Shown: in pieces, positions 1-9,965 of the stretch
Numbering within the stretch: position 1 is the first letter of the stretch
Layout of the letters: every line of letters starts with the position of its first letter
NCBI GenBank assembly: GCA_003210015.1
Contig: QCNX01000002.1
Location: 1-60,997 of the forward strand
DNA length: 60,997 nt
Source of the DNA: Pelagibacteraceae bacterium AG-426-P20
GTDB taxonomy: Bacteria; Pseudomonadota; Alphaproteobacteria; Pelagibacterales; Pelagibacteraceae
Direction: 5' to 3'
Program-made: the position numbers and the translations under genes
Notes under the pieces: generated by a model
Seen by the model: only the letters and a program-made list of their open reading frames with translations
Databases searched by the model: none
Told to the model about the DNA's origin: nothing

Positions 1-671
1 TATTTACTCTTTATCCGGAAGTTTTTCCTGGACCTTTATCTAAAGGTCTTTATGGAAAAGCTTTGTCTAATAAATTGTGGAATTTAAGTGTAATAAATAT
101 TAGAGATGCAGCCACCGATAAACATAAAACAGTTGATGATACTCCTTATGGGGGAGGAACAGGAATGTTGTTAAAAGCTAATGTTTTAGCAAATGCGCTT
201 GATCAAAAAGTTAAAGAGGGAGAGAGGGTTTTTTATCTTTCACCCAAAGGTAAAAAATTTGATCAAAAACTTGCTCAAGATCTGTCAAAAGAAAAATCTA
301 TATCTTTAATATGTGGTCATTTCGAAGGCGTGGATGAAAGAGTTTTATCCACAAGAAATATTGAAGAAATAAGTATAGGAGATTATGTTTTGTCTGGTGG
401 AGAAACTGCTGCATTAGTAGTGCTTGATAGCATTTTAAGACTTTTGCCTGGAGTTTTAGGAAATGATAAATCCTCACTCGATGAAACCTTTGAAAATGGT
501 CTTTTAGAATATCCTCAATATACAAAACCTCAAATATGGGAGAAAAAATCAGTACCAGAGGTATTATTATCTGGAGATCATAGTAAAATTAAAGACTGGC
601 GTTTATCTCAATCTGAGGCTATAACACGCGTCCGAAGACCAGATTTATGGCAAAAATATAAGAAGAATTAA
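1..671 (+). CDS. trmD: tRNA (guanine-N1)-methyltransferase TrmD, 5' end truncated by window
   Basis: Frame open from base 3 ([21 protein letters not shown]...) into ORF 63..671; motifs [35 protein letters not shown]. Confidence 0.95.
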   Translation, partial: FTLYPEVFPGPLSKGLYGKALSNKLWNLSVINIRDAATDKHKTVDDTPYGGGTGMLLKANVLANALDQKVKEGERVFYLSPKGKKFDQKLAQDLSKEKSISLICGHFEGVDERVLSTRNIEEISIGDYVLSGGETAALVVLDSILRLLPGVLGNDKSSLDETFENGLLEYPQYTKPQIWEKKSVPEVLLSGDHSKIKDWRLSQSEAITRVRRPDLWQKYKKN

Positions 672-672
672 T

Positions 673-1239
673 TTGTTAAATATTGAAATGAAAAATATAG
701 AAGAAATAAACCAACATAACGTCAAAAAAATCCTATCAGAAAAGAAAATTCCGGATTTTTTTCCTGGTGATGTAGTAAAAGTTGGCGTCAGAATTACAGA
801 AGGAAAAAAAGAGAGAATTCAATATTTTGAAGGTGTTTGTATAGCTAAGAAAAATAGGGACTTAAATTCATCTTTTACTGTTAGAAAGATATCTTTTGGA
901 GAAGGTGTTGAAAGAACTTTTCCATTATATGGAACAGTAATTGATACGATCAAAGTAATTCGATCAGGGAAAGTTAAGAGAGCAAAACTTTATTATTTAA
1001 GAGATAGAACTGGTAAATCAGCAAGAATTGCAGAAAAAATAAGAAAAAAAATTGGAATTGATATCGATGTTAAACCTGAAACTGTGACTGAAGAAAATCT
1101 AGCACCAGTAACAGAAGCTAAAAAGGAAGAAGCTCCTAAAGTAGATGCGGCACCAGCAGTAGAGGCCAAAAAGGAAGAAGCTCCTAAAGAAGAAGCTAAA
1201 ACAGAAAAAAAACTTGAAAACACACCAGAAAAAAAATAA
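673..1239 (+). CDS. rplS: 50S ribosomal protein L19 with Lys/Glu/Ala/Pro-rich C-terminal extension (start may be ATG 688)
   Basis: [75 protein letters not shown]; follows trmD; about 60-aa low-complexity tail. Confidence 0.93.
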   Translation: MLNIEMKNIEEINQHNVKKILSEKKIPDFFPGDVVKVGVRITEGKKERIQYFEGVCIAKKNRDLNSSFTVRKISFGEGVERTFPLYGTVIDTIKVIRSGKVKRAKLYYLRDRTGKSARIAEKIRKKIGIDIDVKPETVTEENLAPVTEAKKEEAPKVDAAPAVEAKKEEAPKEEAKTEKKLENTPEKK

Positions 1240-1250
1240 TTTTTTTTTCA

Positions 1251-1865
1251 ATGCCCAATACTCTTTACGATAAAATTTGGATCGATCACTTAGTAGATCA
1301 ACAAGAAGATGGAACCGCTTTACTATTTGTTGATAGACATTTAGTTCATGAAGTTACTAGTCCACAGGCTTTTGAGGGATTAAGAAATTCTAAACGTAAA
1401 GTTAGACATCCAAACTTAACTCTTGCAGTTGCAGATCACAATGTTCCTACAACAGATAGGTCCCAGGGTATTTCTGACCAAGAGTCAAAGATACAAGTTG
1501 AAACTTTAGAGGCCAATTGTAAAGAATTTGGAGTTCAACTTTTTGGAATGGATGATAAGAGACAAGGCATAGTTCATGTTACTGGTCCTGAACAGGGTTT
1601 TACTCAACCGGGTACGGTTATAGTTTGTGGCGATAGTCATACTGCTACTCATGGTGCATTCGGTGCTTTGGCATTTGGAATTGGAACTTCAGAGGTAGAA
1701 CATGTTTTGGCAACACAAACATTAGTTCAGAAAAAAGCAAAAAATTTTAGAATAAACGTTAATGGTAAACTTCCAATTATCGCATTAGGTTTGGGTGAAA
1801 AAGAAGATGACTTGCAAATATTTGAGGCTGAAAAATTTGCTGAGGCTTTTACTCAGACTAATTAA
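1251..1865 (+). pseudogene. Chimeric ORF: N-terminal part of LeuC (isopropylmalate dehydratase large subunit) joined in frame to an FtsY-like C-terminal tail
   Basis: Residues ~1-174 match LeuC ([44 protein letters not shown]); the last ~30 aa ([27 protein letters not shown]) resemble the FtsY GTPase C-terminus, not LeuC. Confidence 0.8.
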
Positions 1866-2421
1866 TCAAATTACTTGATATAAGTGGTTTGTAATAACTA
1901 CACTTATAATTATCTTTAAATTTAAAATGACCACAATTTTTTGCAAATGAAGATATAATAAAATCAAATTTACCAGTAGTTGGATATAATTCTAATTTTT
2001 TTTCAATAATATCAAATTTGAAGTTAGCATTTAAACTTTTTACTGCACTAATCATTACTAAAGTTTTATTATCTTTTAAAAGATAATAGGCAAAATCATC
2101 TGGAAATACTGGGAAATCATATTCTTCTAAATAGAATTTTGCGTGAGATGGAAACCACTCATAGGAAATTAATGGGGATGAAGTTTTAGTTTTATAATCA
2201 TAAATATAAAGATCTTTTGGATAATCACTAATATAATTACTAGTTTCACCTCTAGCTAAAATAGAATTTTCTCGACCTTTAAAATACAAAGCAAAATTTT
2301 CATTATGTGAATTCATTTGATCTATATGAAATAAATCATCAAGTAAAAATTCATTATCTTTTGCAATAGCAATTTTATTCAAAAAAAAAGTAAAAATTAT
2401 TAAAAATATTATTCTACTCAC
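1858..2421 (-). CDS. Hypothetical secreted protein (N-terminal signal peptide)
   Basis: ORF with hydrophobic N-terminus [22 protein letters not shown]; family not recognised. Confidence 0.6.
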   Translation of the reverse strand: MSRIIFLIIFTFFLNKIAIAKDNEFLLDDLFHIDQMNSHNENFALYFKGRENSILARGETSNYISDYPKDLYIYDYKTKTSSPLISYEWFPSHAKFYLEEYDFPVFPDDFAYYLLKDNKTLVMISAVKSLNANFKFDIIEKKLELYPTTGKFDFIISSFAKNCGHFKFKDNYKCSYYKPLISSNLIN

Positions 2422-2470
2422 AATAATAATCTAAAAATTAATATTGAATTATATTTGTTTAGAATGTGGC

Positions 2471-3289
2471 TTAATTTAAACTTTTGAAAAATGATTTAAG
2501 GGCGAAAATTAACTTTTCATCATATTCCATCATATGATTGTCATATTTTGTAAAGTAAGAATATTTGGGTTCATTTGCTATTTCATAAATTTTTTTACCC
2601 ATTGAAAATGGAACTATTTGATCCACTTCACCGTGCATAACTAAAATAGGTGAATTTATATTTTTAACTTTTTTATAATTTTCAAATTTATCTTTAAGCA
2701 ACAAATTAACTGGTATGTAAGGATAGAATTTTTTTGCAGCATCTATCATTGATGTAAATGGTGTTTCTAAAATTATACCTGCATAACTTTTGTTTTGAGC
2801 TAGATGCGTAGCTACACCTGTTCCTAAAGACTCTCCATATAAAATAAGATTTTTTTCATTTACTCCTTTTTGAGCTAACCAATTAATTGCACTTTTTCCA
2901 TCTTCATAAAGACCTTTTTCAGTGGGTTTACCATTGTTACCACTAAAACCTCGCCAAGCTATAATTAAAAAATTAATATTCATATCTTGAAAGTGATTAA
3001 GTTTATGAATTCTATTTTCTAAAGATCCAGCATTACCATGAAAATAAACAAGGGTTTTATAATTTTTGAGATTTTTTTCATGATACCATCCCACTAACTC
3101 AATATTGTCCGAGGTTAATATCTTTACTTTTTTTATATCTACCGAAATTTTATCCTCTGAATAATTATTCTCATTTGGATGGTAAAGTAAATTACGCTGA
3201 TAAAAGTATAAAAATACTAAAACAAAAAAATACAAAAAAAATATGATTAAAACTAATTGCAATAAATTTTTCCTAAGTTTTTTTAACAT
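2471..3289 (-). CDS. Membrane-anchored alpha/beta hydrolase
   Basis: N-terminal TM; YFHGNAGSLENRI, LYGESLGTGVATHLA nucleophile elbow, MHGEVDQIVPF, catalytic-type His near the C-terminus. Confidence 0.85.
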   Translation of the reverse strand: MLKKLRKNLLQLVLIIFFLYFFVLVFLYFYQRNLLYHPNENNYSEDKISVDIKKVKILTSDNIELVGWYHEKNLKNYKTLVYFHGNAGSLENRIHKLNHFQDMNINFLIIAWRGFSGNNGKPTEKGLYEDGKSAINWLAQKGVNEKNLILYGESLGTGVATHLAQNKSYAGIILETPFTSMIDAAKKFYPYIPVNLLLKDKFENYKKVKNINSPILVMHGEVDQIVPFSMGKKIYEIANEPKYSYFTKYDNHMMEYDEKLIFALKSFFKSLN

Positions 3290-4178
3290 TTTTTTTTTTT
3301 GCTAAGTATACGCCAATAAATACCAAAACTGTGCCTATCAAATGATAATTTTCTAATTTTTCTCCAAATAAAAAATAACCATAAATTGCACCGTAAATTG
3401 TAAAAATGTATAATGTAAATCCAGTCAAAGATGCACCAAGTTTTTTTTGGGTTATTGTATAAAGAGTAAATGCAATTATACCTGGAGAAATTGCTGCAAA
3501 GATTACCCACATAAAAAATTCCCTACTAATAATAGTTTTTTCAAAAAAAAATTCCTCACCAATATAAAAAGGCAATAAACTAACAGCACCAAAGAAAGCT
3601 ATTAAAGTAAATCTTTGAAAAATCTCAAGTTTAGTTTTCCAGTAAAAAAGATAAATTGAGTATAATGCCCAACCTATAGCGGCAGCTAACATCCAAAGAT
3701 CACCAATTGTGAAATTAAGATTTATTAATAAATAAAGATCACCCTTAATAATAATTGCAAAAACTCCAATTAAACAAGATATGAGCCCAATAATTTTTGT
3801 AAGATTAATTTTTTCACCAAAAAAAATACCTGAAATCAAGATTATAAATATTGGTGATGACGTATAAATAATTCCCATATTAGTAACCGTAGTAGTTTGA
3901 CCTGCTAAAAAAGGGAAAGCTCCACAAACACCACAGCCAGTTGCGCCTAAAAATAAAAGTTTTTTATACTCTTTTTTTATAATCTTATAATTTTTTTGTA
4001 GTGATACATAAGTAAATGGTAAGAGAATTAAAAAAACTAATGTCCATCTCCAAAAAGCTAAGGAAATTGGTGGAACAAATTCAACACCTCCTCGAGCTAC
4101 AACTAAATTTGATGCCATAAAAATAGGTTGAATAAATAAAAGTGAAAGTGCAAAAAGATTGTTAGTTTTAGTGCTCAA
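3273..4178 (-). CDS. EamA/DMT-family transporter
   Basis: ~10 hydrophobic segments; FWRWTLVFLILLPFTY, TVTNMGIIYTSSPIFIILISGIFFGEKI. Confidence 0.85.
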   Translation of the reverse strand: MSTKTNNLFALSLLFIQPIFMASNLVVARGGVEFVPPISLAFWRWTLVFLILLPFTYVSLQKNYKIIKKEYKKLLFLGATGCGVCGAFPFLAGQTTTVTNMGIIYTSSPIFIILISGIFFGEKINLTKIIGLISCLIGVFAIIIKGDLYLLINLNFTIGDLWMLAAAIGWALYSIYLFYWKTKLEIFQRFTLIAFFGAVSLLPFYIGEEFFFEKTIISREFFMWVIFAAISPGIIAFTLYTITQKKLGASLTGFTLYIFTIYGAIYGYFLFGEKLENYHLIGTVLVFIGVYLAKKKNVKKT

Positions 4179-4197
4179 TGATTTGTTTTTAAATTAT

Positions 4198-4374
4198 TTA
4201 TTTTTTATCAAAGAAGGCTTCATAAACCATCATGAAAATTGCAATGCCCATCAAAATATAAACGGGTAACACATCAAAAAAACCTATCATTGATGACCTA
4301 GTCAATGTAGTAGCAAGACCAACTAAAAAAGCAATGGCGAGTAAAGAACCTAAAAGTGTTGTAAACTTTTGCAT
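4198..4374 (-). CDS. Small two-TM membrane protein, 58 aa, not in ORF track
   Basis: Translated by hand: MQKFTTLLGSLLAIAFLVGLATTLTRSSMIGFFDVLPVYILMGIAIFMMVYEAFFDKK*; ATG lies 1 nt after the amidase stop, same strand. Confidence 0.65.
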   Translation of the reverse strand: MQKFTTLLGSLLAIAFLVGLATTLTRSSMIGFFDVLPVYILMGIAIFMMVYEAFFDKK

Positions 4375-5700
4375 TTAATTATTACATTCCTTTTCTAACC
4401 AATTAGCAACCCCTAAAAATCTATGATCATCATAACGATCTCCTATAAGCTGAACTCCTAATGGTAAATTTTTCTCTCCTTCAAGCAAAGGAAGAGAAAT
4501 ACAAGGGGTTCCCAAATAAGACCAGACTTTATTAAATTCTGCTGTCCCTGTACTCTTTAAGCCTTTTAAAGCAACACCTGGACTAGAAGGAGATAACACG
4601 CCGTGATAATCTTCAAAGACTTCTTGGTAAGACTCATAACTTCTTTTTTTAAAATCAATTGCTTCAGCATATTCTTTTGCTGAATGCTTATTGCCTTTAG
4701 CTATAGCTGCTTGCATATATTTTGAAAGTTTAGTTTTATATTTTTTGTAATACATGCCAAAATTATTTGCCAAATCTGTTTCGTGAATAATTTGATGATA
4801 TTTATGAATATCTTTAAAATATGATGGGGTATCAAAAACCTCTATATTTTTAAATGACTTAATAAAATATTCAAATGACTCTCTTGATTTTTTATCAATT
4901 ATTTTCCAATAATCTGTCTTATAGAAAATAAACTTAGGTTCGTATGCGGGCCCCTTTTTTACTTCTTCTAAAATATTTTCAGCTGAATAATAAATGGTTG
5001 CGGTGTCATGATGGTCTTTTTTAATTAAAACTTTTGCTAATAATGCAACATCTTGAACTGTTCTTCCAAATATGCCGATATGATCTAATGAGTAAGATGT
5101 TCTTAAAACACCATTTCTTGAAATCAAACCATAACTAGGCTTATAACCAACAACTCCACAGTATGAGGCTGGTCTAATGACTGATCCTCCTGTTTGAGAT
5201 CCAATCGAAAGTGGTGTCATTAGAGATGCAACAGATGCTGCCGATCCACTTGAAGAACCTCCTGGTGTACGTGAATAATCGTGAGGATTTGTTGTTTTTG
5301 GTGGGCCAAGATATGCTAACTCTGAAGTGGTTGTTTTACCCATTACAATTGCTCCAGCAGCATGTAGAAGTTCAACTATCTCGGCATTCTGGGAGTAAGA
5401 TTTACCTTTTCTTATTACTGTTCCACATTCAGTCGGCATATCCACAGTCCCGATAATATCTTTTAAAGCTACAGGAACACCATGTAATGTGCCTACTGGT
5501 TTTCCAGATCTTCTATGCTCATCTGCATCTGCAGCTTTTTCTAATAAAAGTTTTTTATCAAAATGAACCCATGCTTTGACCTCTTTTTCAAATTTATTTA
5601 TTCTTTCTATATATTTTTCACAAACTTCAACAGATGTTAATTGGCCCTCTTTAATTTTTAAAGCCATCTCCTCAACACTTAATGAAAATATATCAATCAT
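4375..5700 (-). CDS. Amidase (amidase-signature family)
   Basis: Amidase signature GTLHGVPVALKDI, KTTTSELAY, TPGGSSSGSAASVAS, SIGSQTGGSVIRPASYCGVVGYKPS. Confidence 0.92.
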   Translation of the reverse strand: MIDIFSLSVEEMALKIKEGQLTSVEVCEKYIERINKFEKEVKAWVHFDKKLLLEKAADADEHRRSGKPVGTLHGVPVALKDIIGTVDMPTECGTVIRKGKSYSQNAEIVELLHAAGAIVMGKTTTSELAYLGPPKTTNPHDYSRTPGGSSSGSAASVASLMTPLSIGSQTGGSVIRPASYCGVVGYKPSYGLISRNGVLRTSYSLDHIGIFGRTVQDVALLAKVLIKKDHHDTATIYYSAENILEEVKKGPAYEPKFIFYKTDYWKIIDKKSRESFEYFIKSFKNIEVFDTPSYFKDIHKYHQIIHETDLANNFGMYYKKYKTKLSKYMQAAIAKGNKHSAKEYAEAIDFKKRSYESYQEVFEDYHGVLSPSSPGVALKGLKSTGTAEFNKVWSYLGTPCISLPLLEGEKNLPLGVQLIGDRYDDHRFLGVANWLEKECNN

Positions 5701-5705
5701 TTTTT

Positions 5706-7067
5706 TTAGTCAGCAAACAACACATCTGGCAGCCACAATGCTATTCCAGGGAACATATACATTAAAAACATTCCAAAAATAACTATACCCAAGAATGGCA
5801 TAATTCCTTTAAATATTTCCAATAATTCAACATTAGCTTTTTGAACTCCTTTTAAATAATAGGCCGACATTGCCATCGGTGGCGTTAAAAAAGATGTTTG
5901 TAAATTTAAAGCTATTAACATTGCAAAAAAATATGGATTAACATCAAAAACTTCTAAAAGAGGCAAAAATATTGGTACAAATATAATTAAGATTTCAGTC
6001 CATTCTAAAGGCCATCCTAAAAGAAAAATTATTATTTGAGTAATCACTAAAAATTGCCATGTAGTAATGTTTATTGAAGTAAAGAAATGTTCAAATACTT
6101 CGTGTCCTCCCAAATAAGAAAAGACAGAAGAAAAAGTCCAAGAACCAATAAACAACCACATAATCATAGCCGTAGTTTTTGCTGTTAGAAAAACTGACTC
6201 TTTAAAATTTTGCCATTTAAGAGTTTTATAGAACCACGATAAAAGTATTGCACCAAACGCTCCCGCAGCAGCAGCTTCTGCTGGAGTAGCTATGCCTGCT
6301 AAAATTGTTCCTAAAACTAACATTATTAAACCAAATAAAGGCACGAAAGAAACAAGTACCTCTTTTAAAATTTGAGCTCTAGGTGGAATATCCTCAGCAG
6401 GTGGTCTAGGTGCTATTGATGGATTTAACCAAGCTCTTGTAACTGCATAAGCAATATATAAGCCTGCCAACATTAACCCAGGAAAAATCGCAGCAGCAAA
6501 TAATCTTAATGGAGATAATTGTGCAATCACAGAATAAACAATTAACATAATACTTGGTGGAATTAAAATTCCTAAACAGCCACCAGCACAAATTATTCCT
6601 GAAGCAAATTTTTTATCATATCCCGCTTTAACCATTGCTGGCCAAGCTAGTAAACCCATCAAAGTTACAACAGCTCCTATAATCCCTGTTGCTGTGGAAA
6701 ATAAAGTACAAGTTATTAATGCAGCTACAGCCATGGATGCAGGCAACCTGTGAGCTGCTAATCTAATAGCAAAAAATAATTTAGCTACTATTCCAGCTCT
6801 CTCAACTAAATATCCCATGAATAAAAAAAGTGGAACCGCAGTCAGCACGTTATTATCCATAACCGTGTAAGTATTTTTAACGAACAAAGAAAATATCCTG
6901 TTATCAAATAAATGATCCATCAAAACAGGATCATAATAAGCATAGTAACCAAAGCCTATTCCCATTGCCATTAAAGTGAACGCTATTGGAAAGCCCAATA
7001 AAACTGCAAACAAAAATACGCCCATCATTAAAATTGCAACTTCAGGATTGGTAAGACTAAACAACAT
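5706..7067 (-). CDS. TRAP transporter large permease subunit DctM
   Basis: Long polytopic protein with DctM motifs (VPLFLFMGYLVERAGI, GCLGILIPPSIMLIVYSVIAQ, ATPAEAAAAGAFGA). Confidence 0.95.
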   Translation of the reverse strand: MLFSLTNPEVAILMMGVFLFAVLLGFPIAFTLMAMGIGFGYYAYYDPVLMDHLFDNRIFSLFVKNTYTVMDNNVLTAVPLFLFMGYLVERAGIVAKLFFAIRLAAHRLPASMAVAALITCTLFSTATGIIGAVVTLMGLLAWPAMVKAGYDKKFASGIICAGGCLGILIPPSIMLIVYSVIAQLSPLRLFAAAIFPGLMLAGLYIAYAVTRAWLNPSIAPRPPAEDIPPRAQILKEVLVSFVPLFGLIMLVLGTILAGIATPAEAAAAGAFGAILLSWFYKTLKWQNFKESVFLTAKTTAMIMWLFIGSWTFSSVFSYLGGHEVFEHFFTSINITTWQFLVITQIIIFLLGWPLEWTEILIIFVPIFLPLLEVFDVNPYFFAMLIALNLQTSFLTPPMAMSAYYLKGVQKANVELLEIFKGIMPFLGIVIFGMFLMYMFPGIALWLPDVLFAD

Positions 7068-7644
7068 TTTGATTATCTTCCTCTTGGGATGTTCTCATTA
7101 AAATTTTTTCAGTTTCCTCAGCTACAACCATTCTTGCAGGCCATTGACCAGATTGAATACATAGTATTGATCTAAACACTTCACTGATACCTTGGATTAT
7201 TAATAAAACACCTGCAGCAGGTATCATAGATTTTACCATGTAGATTTGAATTTGAGCAGGACTGCTCCAGCTAGTTTCTTTTATTTTCCAAGCTTGCGCA
7301 GCATATTCATAACCATAAAAAGCTAAAGCAATAACCCCTGGGAAAAAAAAGATAAAATATAAAACTAAATCTATCCATGCTTGAGTTTTTTGGTTAAATA
7401 ATCTGTAGATAACATCACCTCTTACATGTGCTTCTGTAGCTAGACAATATGCTCCTGACATCATTAATATCGCTCCATACATCTGCATACTAAAATCAAA
7501 ATTCCATAACGTTGGTGCATTAAATGCATACGCCATAATAACTTCATAAACTGTACCTCCCATTAAAATAACTATGCACCATGAAAAAGCTTTTCCCATT
7601 GAGGTACTTAAAGTATCAGCAAATCTTATAAAAGATTTCATCAT
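7057..7644 (-). CDS. TRAP transporter small permease subunit DctQ
   Basis: 4-TM protein overlapping dctM, with an EAHVRGDVIYRL DctQ motif. Confidence 0.93.
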   Translation of the reverse strand: MMKSFIRFADTLSTSMGKAFSWCIVILMGGTVYEVIMAYAFNAPTLWNFDFSMQMYGAILMMSGAYCLATEAHVRGDVIYRLFNQKTQAWIDLVLYFIFFFPGVIALAFYGYEYAAQAWKIKETSWSSPAQIQIYMVKSMIPAAGVLLIIQGISEVFRSILCIQSGQWPARMVVAEETEKILMRTSQEEDNQNVV

Positions 7645-7672
7645 ATTTTTGAGGGTATATTATAAATGATTA

Positions 7673-7698
7673 AAAAAAAAGGGGGTTTTTAAACCCCC
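7673..7698 (-). terminator. Intercistronic hairpin + U-tract between dctP and dctQ (probable partial terminator)
   Basis: Minus strand GGGGGTTTAAAAACCCCC followed by TTTTTTTT. Confidence 0.75.
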
Positions 7699-7723
7699 TC
7701 TTTTTAAAATTTTTAAAAGTTAA

Positions 7724-8878
7724 TTAAATTTTAACTTTTGCAATTGGACCAAACTCATTTTCATAAGCTAATTTGTAGTTCGGTTGATTCATCAACAGAT
7801 ACTTCATTGTTCTCTTAGCGTATGCTTTTTGAGAGTCGATAATTTTCTTAAAGAAAGGATCTTTTCCAGAAAATTCAGCGACTATTTTATCCCAACCTTT
7901 TAATTGTTCAGATAAAATTGCATCAGATGTTTGGTAAACATTAACCTTATGTTCATTCATCAATTTACCTAAGTCAGTTGAATATCTAACTAAAGCTTTG
8001 AAGTAGTTATCTGAGTTTGCAGCATAAGCAGCATTTTTCAAGATAGCTTGATGAGCAGGTGAAAGGCTGTTGTATCTTTTCTTGTTCACCGGTATCTCAA
8101 ACATTTCTTGAGACTGGTGGAAACTACCTAAGTGATAGTGTTTAGATACATCTTGCATTCCAAACTGTGAGTCTGATGTTGGGTTGTTAAACTCTGCAGC
8201 ATCAATCAAACCAGTTTTCATAGCTGGTTGGATTTCACCACCTGGTAACTGTCTTACGACCATTCCCATAGCAGTTAAAACGTTAGTCGCTAAACCAACT
8301 GTTCTATACTTCATACCTTTAACATCAGATACTTTTGTTACGTTCTTTTTGAACCAACCAAAAGGTTGTGCTGGCATAGGCATATGAAAGAATCCAATAT
8401 AATCGAATCCAACTGAAGCAACTGCTTCTTCATATAATTTTCTTCCTCCACCATACTCCATCCATCCCATAACTTCTTGAGATGACATTCCGTATGAAGG
8501 ACCAGTTCCAAAAAGTGAAGCTGCAGCATTTTTACCATACCAATATGCTGTCACCCAGTGACCCATATCAAGGTTTCCATCACTTACCGCTGCTCCTATT
8601 TCTGAAGTCTTTACAACTGAACCAACTGGCTGAAGATCTATTTTTAAAGAACCTCCAGACATGTCGCTTACCATTTTGCAATAGTCTCCTGCCATTTCAA
8701 AAAAGATGTTTGCGCCTGAAGGCCAAGCAGCTTGCATCTTAAGAGTTACTGGAGCTGCGTGTGCAATGTTTGGCATTGCCACTGTTGCAGCTGCAACAGC
8801 TCCTGCTTTAGCAGCAGTTTTAAAGAACTTACGTCTTGAAGATTTTGTAGTCTTCAATGATTTATTTTCTTTTGTCAT
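7724..8878 (-). CDS. TRAP transporter substrate-binding protein (DctP/TakP-like) with Tat-type signal
   Basis: SSRRKFFKTAAKAGAVAAATVAMPNIAHA signal; AAWPSGANIFFEMAGDY, GEIQPAMKTGLIDAAEF. Confidence 0.94.
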   Translation of the reverse strand: MTKENKSLKTTKSSRRKFFKTAAKAGAVAAATVAMPNIAHAAPVTLKMQAAWPSGANIFFEMAGDYCKMVSDMSGGSLKIDLQPVGSVVKTSEIGAAVSDGNLDMGHWVTAYWYGKNAAASLFGTGPSYGMSSQEVMGWMEYGGGRKLYEEAVASVGFDYIGFFHMPMPAQPFGWFKKNVTKVSDVKGMKYRTVGLATNVLTAMGMVVRQLPGGEIQPAMKTGLIDAAEFNNPTSDSQFGMQDVSKHYHLGSFHQSQEMFEIPVNKKRYNSLSPAHQAILKNAAYAANSDNYFKALVRYSTDLGKLMNEHKVNVYQTSDAILSEQLKGWDKIVAEFSGKDPFFKKIIDSQKAYAKRTMKYLLMNQPNYKLAYENEFGPIAKVKI

Positions 8879-8943
8879 TGTTACTCCTATTAAAGTTAAT
8901 TAACTTCAATAATTAAACACAGTTTGAGATTAGAGTCTTTCTA

Positions 8944-8963
8944 AAAAAAAGCGACGATGTCGC
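8944..8963 (-). terminator. Rho-independent terminator downstream of the hydroxyacid dehydrogenase gene
   Basis: Minus strand GCGACATCGTCGC followed by an 8-9 T run. Confidence 0.75.
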
Positions 8964-8995
8964 ATAATTTAAATTAAATACAATTGTAAGTAGAA

Positions 8996-9949
8996 TTAAT
9001 TAACTTTATTTATGCAATTACCAGTTTTGAAAAATTCATCTATATTATCAACGGCCAAGTTTGCCATTGCAATTCTAGTGTCTTTAGTTGCGCTCCCTAA
9101 GTGAGGTAAAATAAAAGCTGTTTTTATTTTTAGATAACCAGGATTAAGATTTGGTTCATTCTTATAAACATCTAAACCGACAGCATAAATTTTTCTTCTA
9201 TTTAGTGCATCGATTAAAGCTTCATCTTCAATTATATCTCCTCTAGCTACGTTAGTTATAATTGCTCCTTTGGGAAAATATTCAACTGTCTCTTTATTAA
9301 TCATATTTTCAGTTTCTTTAGTAGCCGGACAACAAATTGACAATACATCTGAAACAGAAAAAAGACTTTTAATACTATCATGGTAAATTGCCCCGTCCTC
9401 CTTCTCACCTTTTAATTTAGATCTATTATGATAATGGATTACCATTCCTAAAGATTTAGCGATCTTAGCAATCTTTTGTCCTATTCTTCCCATGCCTAAA
9501 ATACCCAACCTTGTTCCTGTTAACTGTTTACCAATTAAGTAATCAGCTGACCATTTCCAACCACCTTCTCGTGCAGCTTCAATTCCTTCGGCTGCTCTTC
9601 TGCATGCACCTAATATCAGCAAAATACCAATCTCTGCAGTTGCGTCTGACAAAACCTCTGGAGTATTTGTTACGGCAATACCTCTTTTTTTTGCAGCCTC
9701 TAAATCGATATTTCCAAAACCGACTGCAAAGTTAGAAATTATTTTTATAGTATCAGGTAATTTATCAATTGTTTCTTTATCCATTTTGTCTGTAAGTGAA
9801 GTAAGAATACCATCACAACCCTTACTCATTTCGATAACCTTTGATTGAGAGTACAATTCATCATTACTATTAAATATTGGATCAAAAGTTTGTGAAGCTT
9901 TATCTTCACTATCTTTAATTAATTTTCTTGTAATTAAAATTTTTTTCAT
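8996..9949 (-). CDS. D-isomer-specific 2-hydroxyacid dehydrogenase (NAD-dependent, glyoxylate reductase-like)
   Basis: LGILGMGRIGQKIAKIAKSLGM, NVARGDIIEDEALIDAL, GLDVYKNEPNLNP, LPHLGSATKDTR. Confidence 0.92.
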   Translation of the reverse strand: MKKILITRKLIKDSEDKASQTFDPIFNSNDELYSQSKVIEMSKGCDGILTSLTDKMDKETIDKLPDTIKIISNFAVGFGNIDLEAAKKRGIAVTNTPEVLSDATAEIGILLILGACRRAAEGIEAAREGGWKWSADYLIGKQLTGTRLGILGMGRIGQKIAKIAKSLGMVIHYHNRSKLKGEKEDGAIYHDSIKSLFSVSDVLSICCPATKETENMINKETVEYFPKGAIITNVARGDIIEDEALIDALNRRKIYAVGLDVYKNEPNLNPGYLKIKTAFILPHLGSATKDTRIAMANLAVDNIDEFFKTGNCINKVN

Positions 9950-9965
9950 AATTATTTCCCTAAAA

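Noticed and set aside
993-1223. 76-aa minus ORF ([11 protein letters not shown] repeats)
   Set aside because: Antisense reading of the KKEEAPK repeat in rplS; its repetitiveness is inherited from the coding strand
8482-8742. Plus-strand ORFs within dctP (8184..8387, 8482..8742, 8706..8903)
   Set aside because: Antisense to a confidently identified TRAP binding protein gene
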